Positions 50,613 through 62,194 of a stretch of DNA of 64,000 nucleotides are shown in pieces; the stretch's first letter is position 1, and the number at the start of each line of letters is the position of its first letter. Origin of the DNA: Polytrichum commune (taxonomy: Eukaryota; Streptophyta; Polytrichopsida; Polytrichales; Polytrichaceae); NCBI GenBank assembly GCA_950295325.1, contig OX485807.1:5148501-5212500 (forward strand), written 5' to 3'. The position numbers and the translations under genes were made by a program. Below the pieces are notes generated by a model. It had not been told where the DNA came from. It saw nothing but the letters and a program-made list of their open reading frames with translations, and searched no databases.

Positions 50613-50641
50613 TATTCTATCTATCTATCTATCTATCTATC
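50613..50641. repeat. (TATC)n microsatellite
   Basis: About seven tatc units, just after a short hairpin-like ccggcccctaaaagggaccg g at 50582-50602. Confidence 0.9.
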
Positions 50642-50891
50642 TGTAAGATGATTGGGAGATCCAAATCGCGTCCATAGCCTTTTTCCTCATAATGTTGTTA
50701 CCTTGTATGGATATTTTATTCCTTATTAAAGTGAAGTTTATGTTCCCATTAAATATTCATATAATTCTCCATAATTTTATGTTGCCCCCCCCCTCCACCA
50801 AATCATGTTGAATATTGAGTTTGATATATATATATATATATATACAGGAAAAGAGAGATAAAGAGAAAAAAACTTATTGAATAACTTATAA

Positions 50892-51115
50892 CTACACTAA
50901 ATACAATATTTAGTGTCTCTTACTATTTGGAATTACATGATCTTATATTTATTTATTGTATATCTTGTATTTTACCAAAAAAATGTTAAATTGGTTGTTT
51001 GGACATTACAAAACACTAACAAATTTATTTAGTAAAAAAAATATCAATAGCGAAAAAATATAGCATTGTATAAAATGCAAATAATAAGTGACACTAAATA
51101 TCATATTTAGTGTAG
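50892..51115. mobile_element. MITE with self-complementary ends
   Basis: 224 bp. The left end is ctacactaaatacaatattt agtgtc (50892-50917) and the right end is its inverted match (51090-51115). Each 26-bp end is itself nearly palindromic (acactaaata...tatttagtgt). The interior is AT-rich without coding capacity. Confidence 0.65.
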
Positions 51116-51479
51116 CTATCATTTTGAAGTTGGAAAGCCAAAACATTGCAAAGTAACATTTACAGCATATTGATGAACTCTACAAATTGACATTCTTTTG
51201 TAGGATAGTGGACTTTGTATAAGAAAAAACAAGTTTTTAATTTGGTAATCTCAAGTCAAAATGTTTGTGTGCTTCTATGTCATGCCAATTTCTGCACCGT
51301 TTTTTTGTACATATTGTGGGTCAAAGTATTAATGAGACATTTCATACTAAAACTTGAGGATAATAATGTGGGTGCCAACACACACTATGCACTAACATTA
51401 GAAGTCCAAGAAACAATTGATGGTATCTTTTCATTCTTACTTGTATTTCATAAATAAATAAATAAATATTTTATGAAAT

Positions 51480-51747
51480 GTTTTTGGGGAAGAGAAGATG
51501 AAGACAAGAGAATGGTTGAACTTGATTTTTTTTTCAAAAATGCCCCTTTTGGACATATATTAAAAAATTCAGCACATTCACTTTTGGTGCACGGTCATTC
51601 TTCTTGGTCCACATTCGGTTTACACCTAGTGAGGGGCCCAAATGCTTTGCAAATTTTTTTTTTAAGAAATCGGACCATGGAAGTGGGACCATGGAAAAAA
51701 GCCATCTTCCATGGTCCGTTTTCATGGTCCATGGTGTAAACCGGCCC
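51480..51747 (-). mobile_element. Fragment of a Harbinger-like inverted-repeat element
   Basis: The reverse complement of this segment matches 62195-62420: both start gggccggtt-acac-atggaccatg, carry repeated ggaccatgg phrases, and continue with tttaatayatgyccaaaa and ttcattctcttgtcttc-like text. It is followed by TTA (51748-51750), a TWA target as in PIF/Harbinger. The other terminus was not found, so it is truncated. Confidence 0.65.
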
Positions 51748-52043
51748 TTATGTGCAATAAGAGAGCCACATGCCCACATGTTGTGGTTTGTATGTTGCTT
51801 GTTCAATCAGAGCAAAGTGGGAAGACCTGCTTAGAGTTGTCCCCAAATTTAGCAAGATTCACCAAGGGTGGTGGATTTAAACAAGTTGGATACTACTGAT
51901 AATAATGTTATGATCAAGCAACATACAATGAGGCTTGCCATGGAGACTTGAACCCTTTGGTTCATATTAGACTTGTTTGTAAAGTCCCTCAAAGAGGGAC
52001 AAAAGCGTGGGTTTGATCCTTTATTGAGAAAATTTTCTATTAA

Positions 52044-52447
52044 GGGCCGGTTCACATGGGATCTCAAGTCCCAAGTCCCACTCATGTTAGCAAGTCCCAA
52101 CATGGAGGCAAAGTCCCATCTTTTTAGCCCCAAGATAGGTCCATTGAAATATGCATTGGTTAATTATCCTTAAAGTTGGTTCTTGATTATTGTATGCAAA
52201 AATATTCACGGAACTTGTGTTGAGAGTTGTGTCTAGCTTTTTGCTTGACCCTACTCTTAACACAAGTTCCAAGCCTCACCTCCAGAAAGTGTTGCCATGT
52301 AGGCATCCTGTCATACTTGGAATGTAGGACTTGGGACCTATGCGAAGTGGTAGGTCCCACCGTCCATGTTCTCAATGGCTAAAATTTGCATGGATTTGAC
52401 CTCAAGTGACATGGGACTAGGACTTGGGACCTTGTGCGAATTGGCCC
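52044..52447. mobile_element. MITE, PIF/Harbinger-type ends
   Basis: 404 bp flanked by TAA on both sides (52041-52043 and 52448-52450). Left end gggccggttcacatgggatc; right end, reversed, gggccaattcgcacaaggtc. The inverted repeats extend imperfectly to about 40 bp through caagtcccaagtccc-type text. No transposase. Confidence 0.7.
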
Positions 52448-54948
52448 TAAGATCTTGATAGCTCGTCGTCTATTGGAGCCTCTTTGGAAAGTTGGGTGAA
52501 AATTCTGGGCCCTCCTCTTTCCACCTCTAATCTTTTGAGAGATTTTCAAGAATTCAAAATAGGCTATGCACACGGGGATCTATTGTCATGAATCCTAAAT
52601 TGAACTATACAAGGCTAGCTTGGCCTATCCATTCTTATAAGACAAAATAGACAATTAATTTTAATAGCATGACACTACTCTTTGTGTATGATAATTTAAG
52701 CATCAAAAAAACTCGGGCAACTTTTTGTTACTTCTCATCAACTCAGGGTTTGGGACTAAATCCATGGTTTCATCTAGTACTTTACTTTACAGATAACTCT
52801 ATCACTTGGTCCAATGTTTGGTTCTTTGATGTTGGTGAGACATCATGTATATCAAATTGGTCTTCTCCAAGCAACTCATGTCTCAACTCCAACTTGGGGT
52901 TGCTATGTGAGGTGTACATTCTCTTTCTAAATGGAAAAGGCTTTGAGCTTTGATGAAACAACTGTTTTAAAAAAAAAAAAAAACTTTTTTGCAGAAGCAA
53001 TCTTAGGCCCACTTCACATACAAGACAAGGGCCATGGCCATGTAATTAAGAGAGCCCTTGATTCTCATGATCCAAAGGTTGTACCATTGACATGGTATGC
53101 TGGTATGCCTAATGCAAATCCTGGTAAATCACAAAACATCATTTATAATTTGGCTTGTAGGAATCCATATAGACTTTTCATCCATGATAAATTTTTTGGG
53201 CCCTTAGGTCTACACCTTCTAGTGTGAAGTGAACTTGGACAATCTCCGCCTTTTCCCACCAATTAGAGATCTAAGAAAATCCAATGGTCATGGGGTTTTT
53301 GCGTTATTCCAATTAGTTAGTGACACTAAATACAATATTTAGTGTAGTGATATGAATTCATTGCAATGTGTTTCCAATGTGATGGTAAATAGATTCAGAC
53401 TTGAGTTTGTTACTAGCAGATGGATGTTACTGAATGTCCAGATGGCAGAGTTTAGGGTTACCTTAGTTCACCTTAGAAGGCCATTTGCATTGCACTGACC
53501 ATCACATCACTATGCATGTTCCATCCATTATCATATCTTCACATTATATTTGTACAAGATCAAGCTTCAGGAGAAAGTAAAGTACAAAGCTTCCATACTG
53601 ATGTAGACACATATGAGAACTTGTCGAAATGCTTCTGCGTGATTTTGTCAACAAAAGTCCATGGCTTTCAAAATTCTTTGAAGTGCCAATACAGTTATAA
53701 CTACACTAAATATGATATTTAGTGTCACCAATTCTAATCATCTTGCTCATTACTAATTGTAAATCACGGTATAGTGTCACCAACACTAAATGTTAACCTA
53801 ACATTATTTGTCATTCCTTGTACATTTTTGGGGGGATTATACAATTACAGTGTTGCAATTACTGTCACTCACCAAGTGATTTTTTCATCTAAATTTCAAT
53901 CATCCATGACAATATTTGATTACAAGTTGATGACAAGAGAAGGTAGGGTTTTGGCCAATGGTTGAACTCATTCATCATCCATGACAATATTTGTTCACTT
54001 ATTCATAAGAGGTGTCATCTGAAAAGTTCCTAGTGACATTAAATACCATATGACACTAAATATCTATTTAGTGTACTAAACCAAGTATAGGAAGAATGTT
54101 TTGCACACCTACACTACATCTTTTGCTAGAATTTTGCGACCAAATCCACCTAGCAAAGCAAAAGGTTGAAGGAGCTCACGATCACCTACACTGAACCTCG
54201 CTCAAAATCCTTCACTCGCGCCCTACATGCCGGCCTGGCTCTACATAGTCATCAGCGTTTTGATCGCCCTTTCCTCAGCAGATGTTGTGAACCTTCAATC
54301 TACACATGATGGAGTTGAGGCAAATATTCTCGTCGATCAGTAAGACTCAGAAGCTCAAAATCCATCCCTCCATGAGCTACCAGACAATTTGGAGTCTGTA
54401 TATGATCGATAGAGTATATATGTGTTACGATGTGCATCATCCTGCACCTCCTCAACATGCACCACTAGTTGAAGCTCACCACAGATATATGTTTATCCCA
54501 CAAAACTATAATTATATACCTACTGATCATGGGATAGGCGTTCTGTGACTTTTCTGGTGAGAAATCAAGTGCTTTGACTCTAGTATCAGACCAATTCCCC
54601 TTGTGCGAAATGTAAGAGGTGGTCAAATTTGTTGAACGTCTTCACAATAAAATGTGACAGCAATATGGATTGATCGATATTAATATGCAAGACACAAAGT
54701 ACAGTAGCTGTGGAAGCATGACGACATTCCTTTCTCAATGACACTCAAAAGATGCAAATCAAATGAAAAGCAATCATCTTCAAAACAGTTGAAAAATAGA
54801 GTTACCTTGACATGCATGACCAGTCAAATTGACCCCTCACATTGTTCAAATTTCAAATCATATTGGCCTGATAGAAGCTACTGTTTGATAGGATGAAGAA
54901 TCGATGCAGGCGCCGTACTCTGTCGACGATGATTCGGGAACGTCTTGC
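52448..54948. other. Intergenic with palindrome-ended elements
   Basis: AT-rich. Contains the 26-bp palindromic end sequence at 53322-53347 and an element at 53701-54076. Short frames such as 52931-53227 contain no recognisable domain. Confidence 0.4.
53701..54076. mobile_element. Second MITE with self-complementary ends
   Basis: Left end ctacactaaatatgatattt agtgtc (53701-53726); right end gacactaaatatctatttag tgtac (54052-54076), preceded by a second partial copy at 54034-54050. Same family as 50892-51115. Confidence 0.55.
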
Positions 54949-56274
54949 CTATGCGGAAGACTCGTGAGTATTGACGTGAATGTCCAATGGCTGAACATCC
55001 CAGTCCTCATCGTCCTCTTCCTCTTCCTCTTCCTCGTCCTCGTCCTCGTCCTCGTCCTCAGAGTCGAAGTTCGGGGGCTTTTCCAGAAACAAACCGCGAA
55101 GATGTGATCGGACGCTGCCATCGTCGCCCCCTCCGTCTCGAACGACGGGGTTACGATTTCCTGCATCTCGCCTGAAGTGACAGACATTTCCTGCAGCATC
55201 AAATCTGAAAGAGATGGCACGGAAACCAATTAAAACCTTCTTATCGGGTCCAGCATCGATCGTGAAGGTCTCATTGGCGGTCCGGGATACTGTCAGGCCG
55301 GCCCCTGGAGTAAGGCCCGGTATCACGACAGGAATAACTGCGGAAGTTGCACTCTGGACACCATGTGAGTAGGAAAAATCTGACGATACAACCACCTTTG
55401 AGGCATATAGTAACTGATGAATCAGCCACATCTTACGCCCCCTGCCAAAATACGTCACACGAGGAACTGATCGTGAGAATCGCATCGAGGTTTTAATAAA
55501 TCAATCAGCAACACCTAGTCTCATCCAAGTCAATATTAACACTAATTAATACACAGTCCTGCTCGCGGTGGGGCAGATCAACCTTGGTTGAGTTCCCGGA
55601 AACCACAGGCATCGCTGAGGCCACTTCTTCAGACGGTTGTTTTCAGTGTCAGGCTTCCATTTGCCTGCATGTATAATGTCCTCGAGTTGCCCCTTGTCGA
55701 CCCTGGCTGTTGCAAATGACTCCAACTGCACATTGACCCCTCTCGCTCTTGTAAATAAATTCAAGTCAGCATTGACCACGCCACTCAAGAGTGAACCTGT
55801 CAAGGAAGATGTAGAAGAGAATGTGTAGACAATTTTGTCTAGCTCGCCTGTCCAACTGAACAGGTCGGTATCTGCGCGCGGCAGGTCAAATTGTTATTAG
55901 TTTCTAGTATAGACATCGATCGCAAGTAGCTAGCGCGCATACTCATGTTAATTGAACTTAATATCGACTCCTAAATCCCGTATGCATGTAATAATAGTAC
56001 ACTTGAGATATGAAATACCTTGACGTTCGTCATTTTGGAACTTTTCGAGCCCCTCACGTAATTCCTTTTCAGTCTCTTCGTATTCAGCTCCAAAAATCCC
56101 AAGTTTCAGCATTGAGCCAGCATTCTGCAGTACAGGATGCCGGCCCTCGTCTTTCTCCTTGACAAGTATGTCAAGCAGGTTGAGTTTAGTGGCAACCTCC
56201 GTAAGAGATTTAACGACCACAACACTGTGATCCTTGTACATCAGTTTTGCAAATGATCCACGTTCGGTCGGCAT
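54949..56274 (-). CDS. Uncharacterised three-exon protein with possible gasdermin-like fold
   Basis: Exons inferred are 56019-56274, 55583-55871 and 54949-55441; all junctions are GT-AG and keep phase, giving about 345 residues. Residues 8-40 (FAKLMYKDHSVVVVKSL...LLDILVKEK) recall the N-terminal strand and membrane-binding start of gasdermins. A central part (VNVQLESFATARVDKGQLED, about 120-150) recalls the S-x-G-x-L/VD-x-x-x-L pattern, and WLIHQLLYASKVVVSSD followed by ETFTIDAGPDKKVLIGFRA (about 195-265) recalls the late N-domain strands. Gasdermin N-domains form membrane pores that kill cells. No large autoinhibitory C-domain follows; instead there is an Asp/Glu run at about 308-328. The assignment is a pattern match by eye and may be wrong. 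The frame is open upstream to 56592, so the start could lie higher. Confidence 0.55.
55015..55068. repeat. Hexamer repeat encoding the acidic tail
   Basis: Tandem ctcttc and ctcgtc triplet-pair units on the plus strand, read on the minus strand as alternating Glu and Asp codons of the preceding gene. Confidence 0.85.
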
Positions 56275-56592
56275 CTCTAGACAACACAGACAGTACCTCT
56301 GGTTGCAATTGGGCCTTGAAAACCCTAATGAAACTATGATCTTTAAAGATACCTCAATCAAACTGTAATCCAACACCAATACAAAGGGATGTTTGAAATC
56401 GATCGAACCATGAAACAAACAGAAACTGTAACGACTTGCTTTGCAGAAGACGCCGGGCTCGACACAACCAAGAATGGCCAAGATGAGCGAACACAAGTGC
56501 CTTTCGACAAAAGCGGCGAGAAACAACAGCACTAATGGATGGAAGAATACGTTCATCCAGTTATCAAGGATGAAATGTGTTAGTCCAGACAT

Positions 56593-58749
56593 TCCAACAA
56601 AGAAAGTTCTAGAAGACAGAGTAGAAGTAGCTTCGTATATACTCGGAGATGAAGTAGAATGATCTTATCTTAGTAAAGCAGTGTATCGAATACAAGAGTA
56701 GTTTCCGTGAATACAGAAATGCATGATGCTAGATCCAGCAGGCGTAGGAATAGAAGAGTTCAATGTTCCGTAAGGTGTTTGATACATGAGAAATAAAAGT
56801 TTGCATTCCAATTACAGAGTTGGTCACACAGATACTTGTGTAATCTCGCTATACTTGCATCAAGCACGAACCGACGTCAGATTGAGGAAGAGTTTGACAT
56901 TCCTTGGACAGAATTGTGGGTCCATAATACCATATATCTCTGCGGCAAGTTCCATTACTTTAGACTTCCTGTGCATGAAGGACTGTTGGATCCACCATAG
57001 TGTATATGTATAGAGGAAAAAATCATTGTTTTCACTGCCACATGTGACTTGCTTACCGACGACAGTCCCGGGAGTTCTATACAAATATCTGTACATTTCG
57101 TATCTTTAATCAAGAGGTTCGGATTTTTTTTCTTTTTACTCGGAAGCTACAGAAAGCCACTTTTTTTTCTCGGTTAAATTTTGAGATTTACTTTTACCAT
57201 TCAGAAACTTTCCTGGTTTTTAAGTTTTACTGCGGTATATTTCCGAAGCTATGTATAGGAAGTCGGATTTTTTGTTTTTATTTTATTTCATAAAAGAAAA
57301 GTGGTGTTATGCTTTTAAGGGGGTGAATTTGTGTTAAAAGAAATCTCAAGTATCCCTAGAAGGAGTTGAACTTTGCTAAGCCCCCACCATCTTGGAGCCA
57401 AGGATATAGCTTTTGAAAAATGTATGGATCCAAAGAGGGTGCATACATTTTTTAGAGGTTGGTTAGTACAACAATACATGCAACCTTTAAACTAATGGAC
57501 ATCCTCGGAATTGGTAATCATAATTAAAGTTACTAAACAAGAAGCGTCACTTGCAAAATACATATAACATGAAGGGTTAGCATATAGAAACCGGTACTTA
57601 GTTTCATTTTTCCACAAAGAAATTGCCTATTCAATGGTATTATCAAATATTTCATAAGGTCCCTCCAAAGCAATTTTAAGCATAGCTTCCAACCCATTGG
57701 GTTTTGAATCACTCATAGCCGACACTCAATTCTGATCCCCCAAACGACTTGAAGCACCCACAACTTACAATCAACCCACCAACATGAAAATCTAGTATAA
57801 ATGTTTCTCGAAGCTCCATGGCATCCGTGAACATCAACACTTGGTTTGCAATCGATTTGCCTTCATAATCGAATCTAATGGCATTGTAATGACTTGAAGT
57901 TCACTGATGCAAATCAAACCCATTTGGCCTTGATCACTCACAACCGACACCCAAATTTGATCCCCCAAACCACCAAAAGCATCCACAACTTACAATCAAC
58001 CCACCAACATGAAATTCTAGCATAAACATTCCTCAAACCTCCATGCATCTACGACACAATAGCACTTGGCTTGCAATTGATCGATTGTCTAGACAAGGCC
58101 ACAACACCATAACTACTGCTACCCACAATTTTGAAACCAAAAAAATAGATGAAGAGAATACCAACATTTTAGCACCTCATTCAACTTACCCATCAATGAG
58201 ATTGGCGAGTGGTACAAGATCGGAAGCCACCCACTAAGCTTGAAGCCAAACACATAACTTGAAACACATCAATTGAAAACACAATAGCGGAAGCGGAAGC
58301 TTAGAGTAAAGAGGAAAACCCCAATAAAGGAGTGAGATACTTTGCCCAAGGGGTTCAAACTATTCTTATACTTGTGAGAGAGGGTCCATGGTTGCTTAGA
58401 GCCTCAAAAACCCTAATCGATATGGTGACAACGGAACTAACCATAAGTTAACCTCCGTAGTTTTTGACTTTACGAGTCATGACTCTAGTTTTACCCTAGT
58501 AACATTTCCGCCCTACCCTAGTCCCTTTGGCTACTTGCCTAAATTAAAAAGATTATCTCGGTAACTATCCCAAACTATGATGCCTCACCTAGCCGTATTG
58601 CGAGTCTATCTCCCTTGAATTGGTTGATTTCCAACCTCAACCGATTTTACATCTGTACCTCATCCAAATCATTGCGTATTCATTTGGAAATCTCCCAAAA
58701 AAATCAACTAGCTCGTCATGACCCATCATGACCTCATCATGGGGGAAGG
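56593..58749. other. Intergenic with a tandem duplication
   Basis: No recognised gene. A segment at about 57706-57855 is repeated at about 57942-58086, sharing gatcccccaaac, cacaacttacaatcaaccca ccaacatgaaa and gcacttggyttgcaat. Before that (57120-57300) is a T-rich stretch. Confidence 0.5.
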
Positions 58750-59290
58750 GGTGTCAGGGCCCGGGCCGTGATTTGGCACCACTTGACTAGCCCCGCCAAT
58801 TTTTTATATCTTTAATTCCAACTGACTATTGCTACACGCCCCACTTGATTCCCCGAAAAAATTGCCCTTGCATTATTGAAAGTTAAAATAACACAAATAT
58901 AAGTTTCATTTTGAAACTTAAAAGAGCATATATATTGAATTTTGGATCTTCAAGGTGAAGTGCACTCAATATGGGATTTGTGGACAAACAACCTTCAAGT
59001 ATTCAAGGGTTATTTTGTTTGGAATCAGGTGGGGTGAGGAACAATTGTCGGTTGGGATTGAATTTTGTTTTCTTAACAAAACTTCATGGATATTTCTGGA
59101 TCGTGGGCCCGGATGTCGGGTAGAGAGCGGTCTGCTTTGGGAAAGCACTGGGCTTTTGGCTGCAACTAGATTTGCTTGCTGGACCGTCGAATCTTCTTGT
59201 CTTCAAAAGTCTTGGTCTTCAGTTTCTTCAAAACTTCAAACTCTTTCCCGTTGGCCTATCTTGTTGCGGCTCTAAACGGTTTAAGGGTAG
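58750..59290. repeat. Diverged relative of the 60.8-kb foldback element
   Basis: Text such as gaattttggatcttcaaggt gaagtgcactcaatatggga and gttgggattgaatttt matches the right arm of the foldback at 60769-61922 in order and orientation. Its start, ggggtgtcagggcccgggcc, resembles the foldback's outer end. Heavily eroded. Confidence 0.5.
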
Positions 59291-60768
59291 CGGTAGGGTA
59301 ATAAGAAAACATAGGCCTCGTACGGGTAAAACAGGACGTCAGAACACGAGCTAACGTCCGACAGATTGGCTCCTAAACTTTCAAACTCACGGTGACCAAC
59401 AATCGCGCCTCACTAGTGGGAACAACAGAGTACAACCTTGTGGATCATCAAACCCACTTCGTTGTCACAAACACAAAATGAGGTTTTTATGGTTTCCCAC
59501 AAAAAAACCCGCAACAGTTTTACGATGCAAAGAAATTCAAGTACAACTAGCCTCCAAATTTGGCTGGGAATCACAAAAAAATGACAACGGACCACAAACC
59601 ACAACACACTTGAATTTTCAAAATTCTTCAATCTTCAAATCTTCACGCCAAATTGATCGATTCAAATCTTTACAAAAAAAATCTATCGATAAGTGTTACT
59701 CCCTCAAAGGATTGTTGACAACAAAAGACTTGTCCGTCTTTTTGTGGTCGGTCGAAGCCTCAACCCTTCTATGCAAGAGCTAACATACTTCCCTCCACTC
59801 AAACTAGCACAACTTTTGTTTTTGCTAACTCTCATTCAAGCAAGTGATCACTCAAGAGAAAATAGTCTCATGAAACACAACTCTTCCATATTTTATTTTC
59901 CGATTCTCATCAAATCCACACAAAACACACCAATGAGCATGGGTAGATCACTCCATTGTCAAGTTGAACACCACGTGCGACAAAAAAAAATCTTCTTTTG
60001 GTAAGTTGCACCACCAAAATGGGTCAAAATTTTATCAATTTTTTTCATGAGTAGATATACACAGTACCTATGGCATAGTCAAAAGTGGTAACTAAATTTG
60101 ATGATTTGTTTTTTTCATAAAACATACCGTTTCTAACTAGAATGATACAGAACTGAACTAAAAAAATTACTAAAAAAATAAAGATGACTAAAAATTTCAA
60201 AAAAATATACAAAAGATACTATCAATGGTTATGTATATGTAGAAAAAATATCATAAATTTTAAAATTATATATGCCATGTAATATAGGGGTAGCAAACTT
60301 TGTCCGCACGTGGTGTCAACTTGACAATGAAGTGACCTCCCCGTGCCAATGAGTTTTCCACAACGAAAAAAAACTTTTGTCTCCCCAACCTCTCTTCTCT
60401 TCAACCACACATGTGAGATAAGGCCAAAAATCCTCCTCTTATCCTCATCACATGGCTTCTAATTATTCATTGGTCTAAAAATAAACTAAGGATAAAACTA
60501 GAAGTAAGGCTAAAAGGGTAATAAGAATAAACTAAGAGTAAAAAAAAAAGATAATATTAAAAAGGGTAAACGAAAAGACACTAAGAATAAACAAAAATGT
60601 AATCTATTTCTACTCCCTTTTACTTTCCTCCAAATCAAAGAATCGTAATGCAACACAAAATAAGTTCACATGTAAATAGTGTACGCATTTACACTACGAC
60701 ACCGGCCTTGACACCCTTCTCCATGGCCGTGGCTCGACCAGCTAAGGCATGCCCAAATGGCATCAACT
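59291..60768. other. Intergenic, no gene recognised
   Basis: AT-rich; two stretches near 59926-59990 and 60300-60400 share, in opposite orientation, a phrase like caatgagcatgggtagatca ctccattgtcaagttg, so a short inverted pair (about 60 bp) lies here. Confidence 0.4.
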
Positions 60769-61922
60769 CGGCATACATTAAACACCCCCCTACGAACTTT
60801 GGAGCATTTCAGATCTGGGTGGGGCAACCCTCTTGGGAAATTTTTGAACCCAACCGAAAATTGCTGCCTGCCCCGCCCAACTTCAAAAAAACATTGCCCT
60901 TTCATTCTTGAAGGCCACTTGACTACTAATCCCATATTGAGTGCACTTCATCTTCAAGGCCCAAAATCTAATATATATGTTCACTTCCATTGAGTAAATA
61001 ACCAATTGATTGGGATTTCATTATCAAAGTGAAACCGTCAATAAAACATGTAATTGACTTGGAAGTCAAAATTATTACAAAACCCTCACTAGCACCGAGG
61101 TTATAATTTTTGTGACTTACAATTTGAAATTGTCTTTGTCATTCTAAAATGGCACTTAAATTGATGTGCTGATTTACTATGTATATTCTATAATATTTTA
61201 GGTAATGTTGTCTACTTTCACATGTGTTCATACGCATTCAAACTAATTAAGTGTGATTGAATGTAATTAAGTCTAATTAATCCCAAATAAATCAGAAAGT
61301 ATGTTTACAAAGTTAAGTAAACATACTTAATTATAAAATGCACTGTAATTACTTACTGTATGGAATTAATTCCAGTGAATTAATTATTATAATAAATTAA
61401 TTTTAGTCTTAATTATTATAATAAATTAATTTTAGTCTTAATTAATTATTGAATGCATACGAATACATGTGAAAGTAGGCAACATTATATAAATATTATA
61501 AAACATACATACTGAATCATCACACTAATTAAATTGTCATTTTAGAATGACAAAGACAATTTCAAATTGTAAGTCACAAAAATTATAACCTTAGTGCTAG
61601 TGTGGGTTTTGTAATTTTTTTGACTTCCAAGTTAATTACATATTTTATTGACAATTTCACCTTGATAATGAAATTCCAGTCAATTGCTTATTTACTCAAT
61701 GGAAGTGAACATATACATTGGATTTTAGGCCTCGAAGGTGAAATGCACACAATATGAGATTTATAGTCAAACGACCTTCAAAAATGCAAAGACAATTATT
61801 TTTTTTCCAAGTTGGACAAGCGGACATCAATTTTTGGTTGGGTTCAAAAGTATCCTGGGAGGGCTGGCCTCGGCCGGATCTGACACCCCCGAAAGTTCAT
61901 AGAGGGTTTTTAATGTATGTCC
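60769..61922. mobile_element. Foldback element with roughly 480-bp inverted arms
   Basis: The left arm (about 60769-61250) is the reverse complement of the right arm (about 61440-61922), with many small differences. Matching text includes ggcatacattaaa, ccaaccgaaaattg, ttcacttccattgagtaaat, gaaattgtctttgtcattct and ttcacatgtgttcatacgca. The 190-bp centre is AT-rich with its own aattaattattataataaat repeats. There is no coding sequence. The arms could form one long hairpin. Confidence 0.8.
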
Positions 61923-62132
61923 ATGAGCTCTAGCCTCAATCAACCAAGAATATCATGTGCACGTCAGATGACGCCTTCATGGAAAGATCAGCGCTCACAT
62001 TATCAACAAACAATATTATTTACATTCTGAGATCCACTAGATGAGCCCTGATTCACTGGGGAGGAAAATTTCCATTGTTTCTCTCATCAGAGTGCAGTAC
62101 CTAACAGGCTCCGGCGGAATCCCAACATTTGG

Positions 62133-62193
62133 ATGGTGGTGGGTACTTGACAAGCTCCAGCGCCGTCCCAGAGCCGAAAAATGCATAAGAATA
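62133..62193. repeat. Direct repeat, left copy, flanking the Harbinger-like element
   Basis: About 61 bp, atggtggtgggtacttgaca through gccgaaaaatgcataagaat a, matched at 63276-63336 with few differences. The two copies directly bracket the inserted element. Confidence 0.8.
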
Positions 62194-62194
62194 A

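Noticed and set aside
56275-56592. N-terminal hydrophobic extension of the gasdermin-like gene (start at 56592)
   Set aside because: The frame is open but the text looks like translated leader, and the ATG at 56274 gives an N-terminus fitting the possible family; kept only as an alternative.
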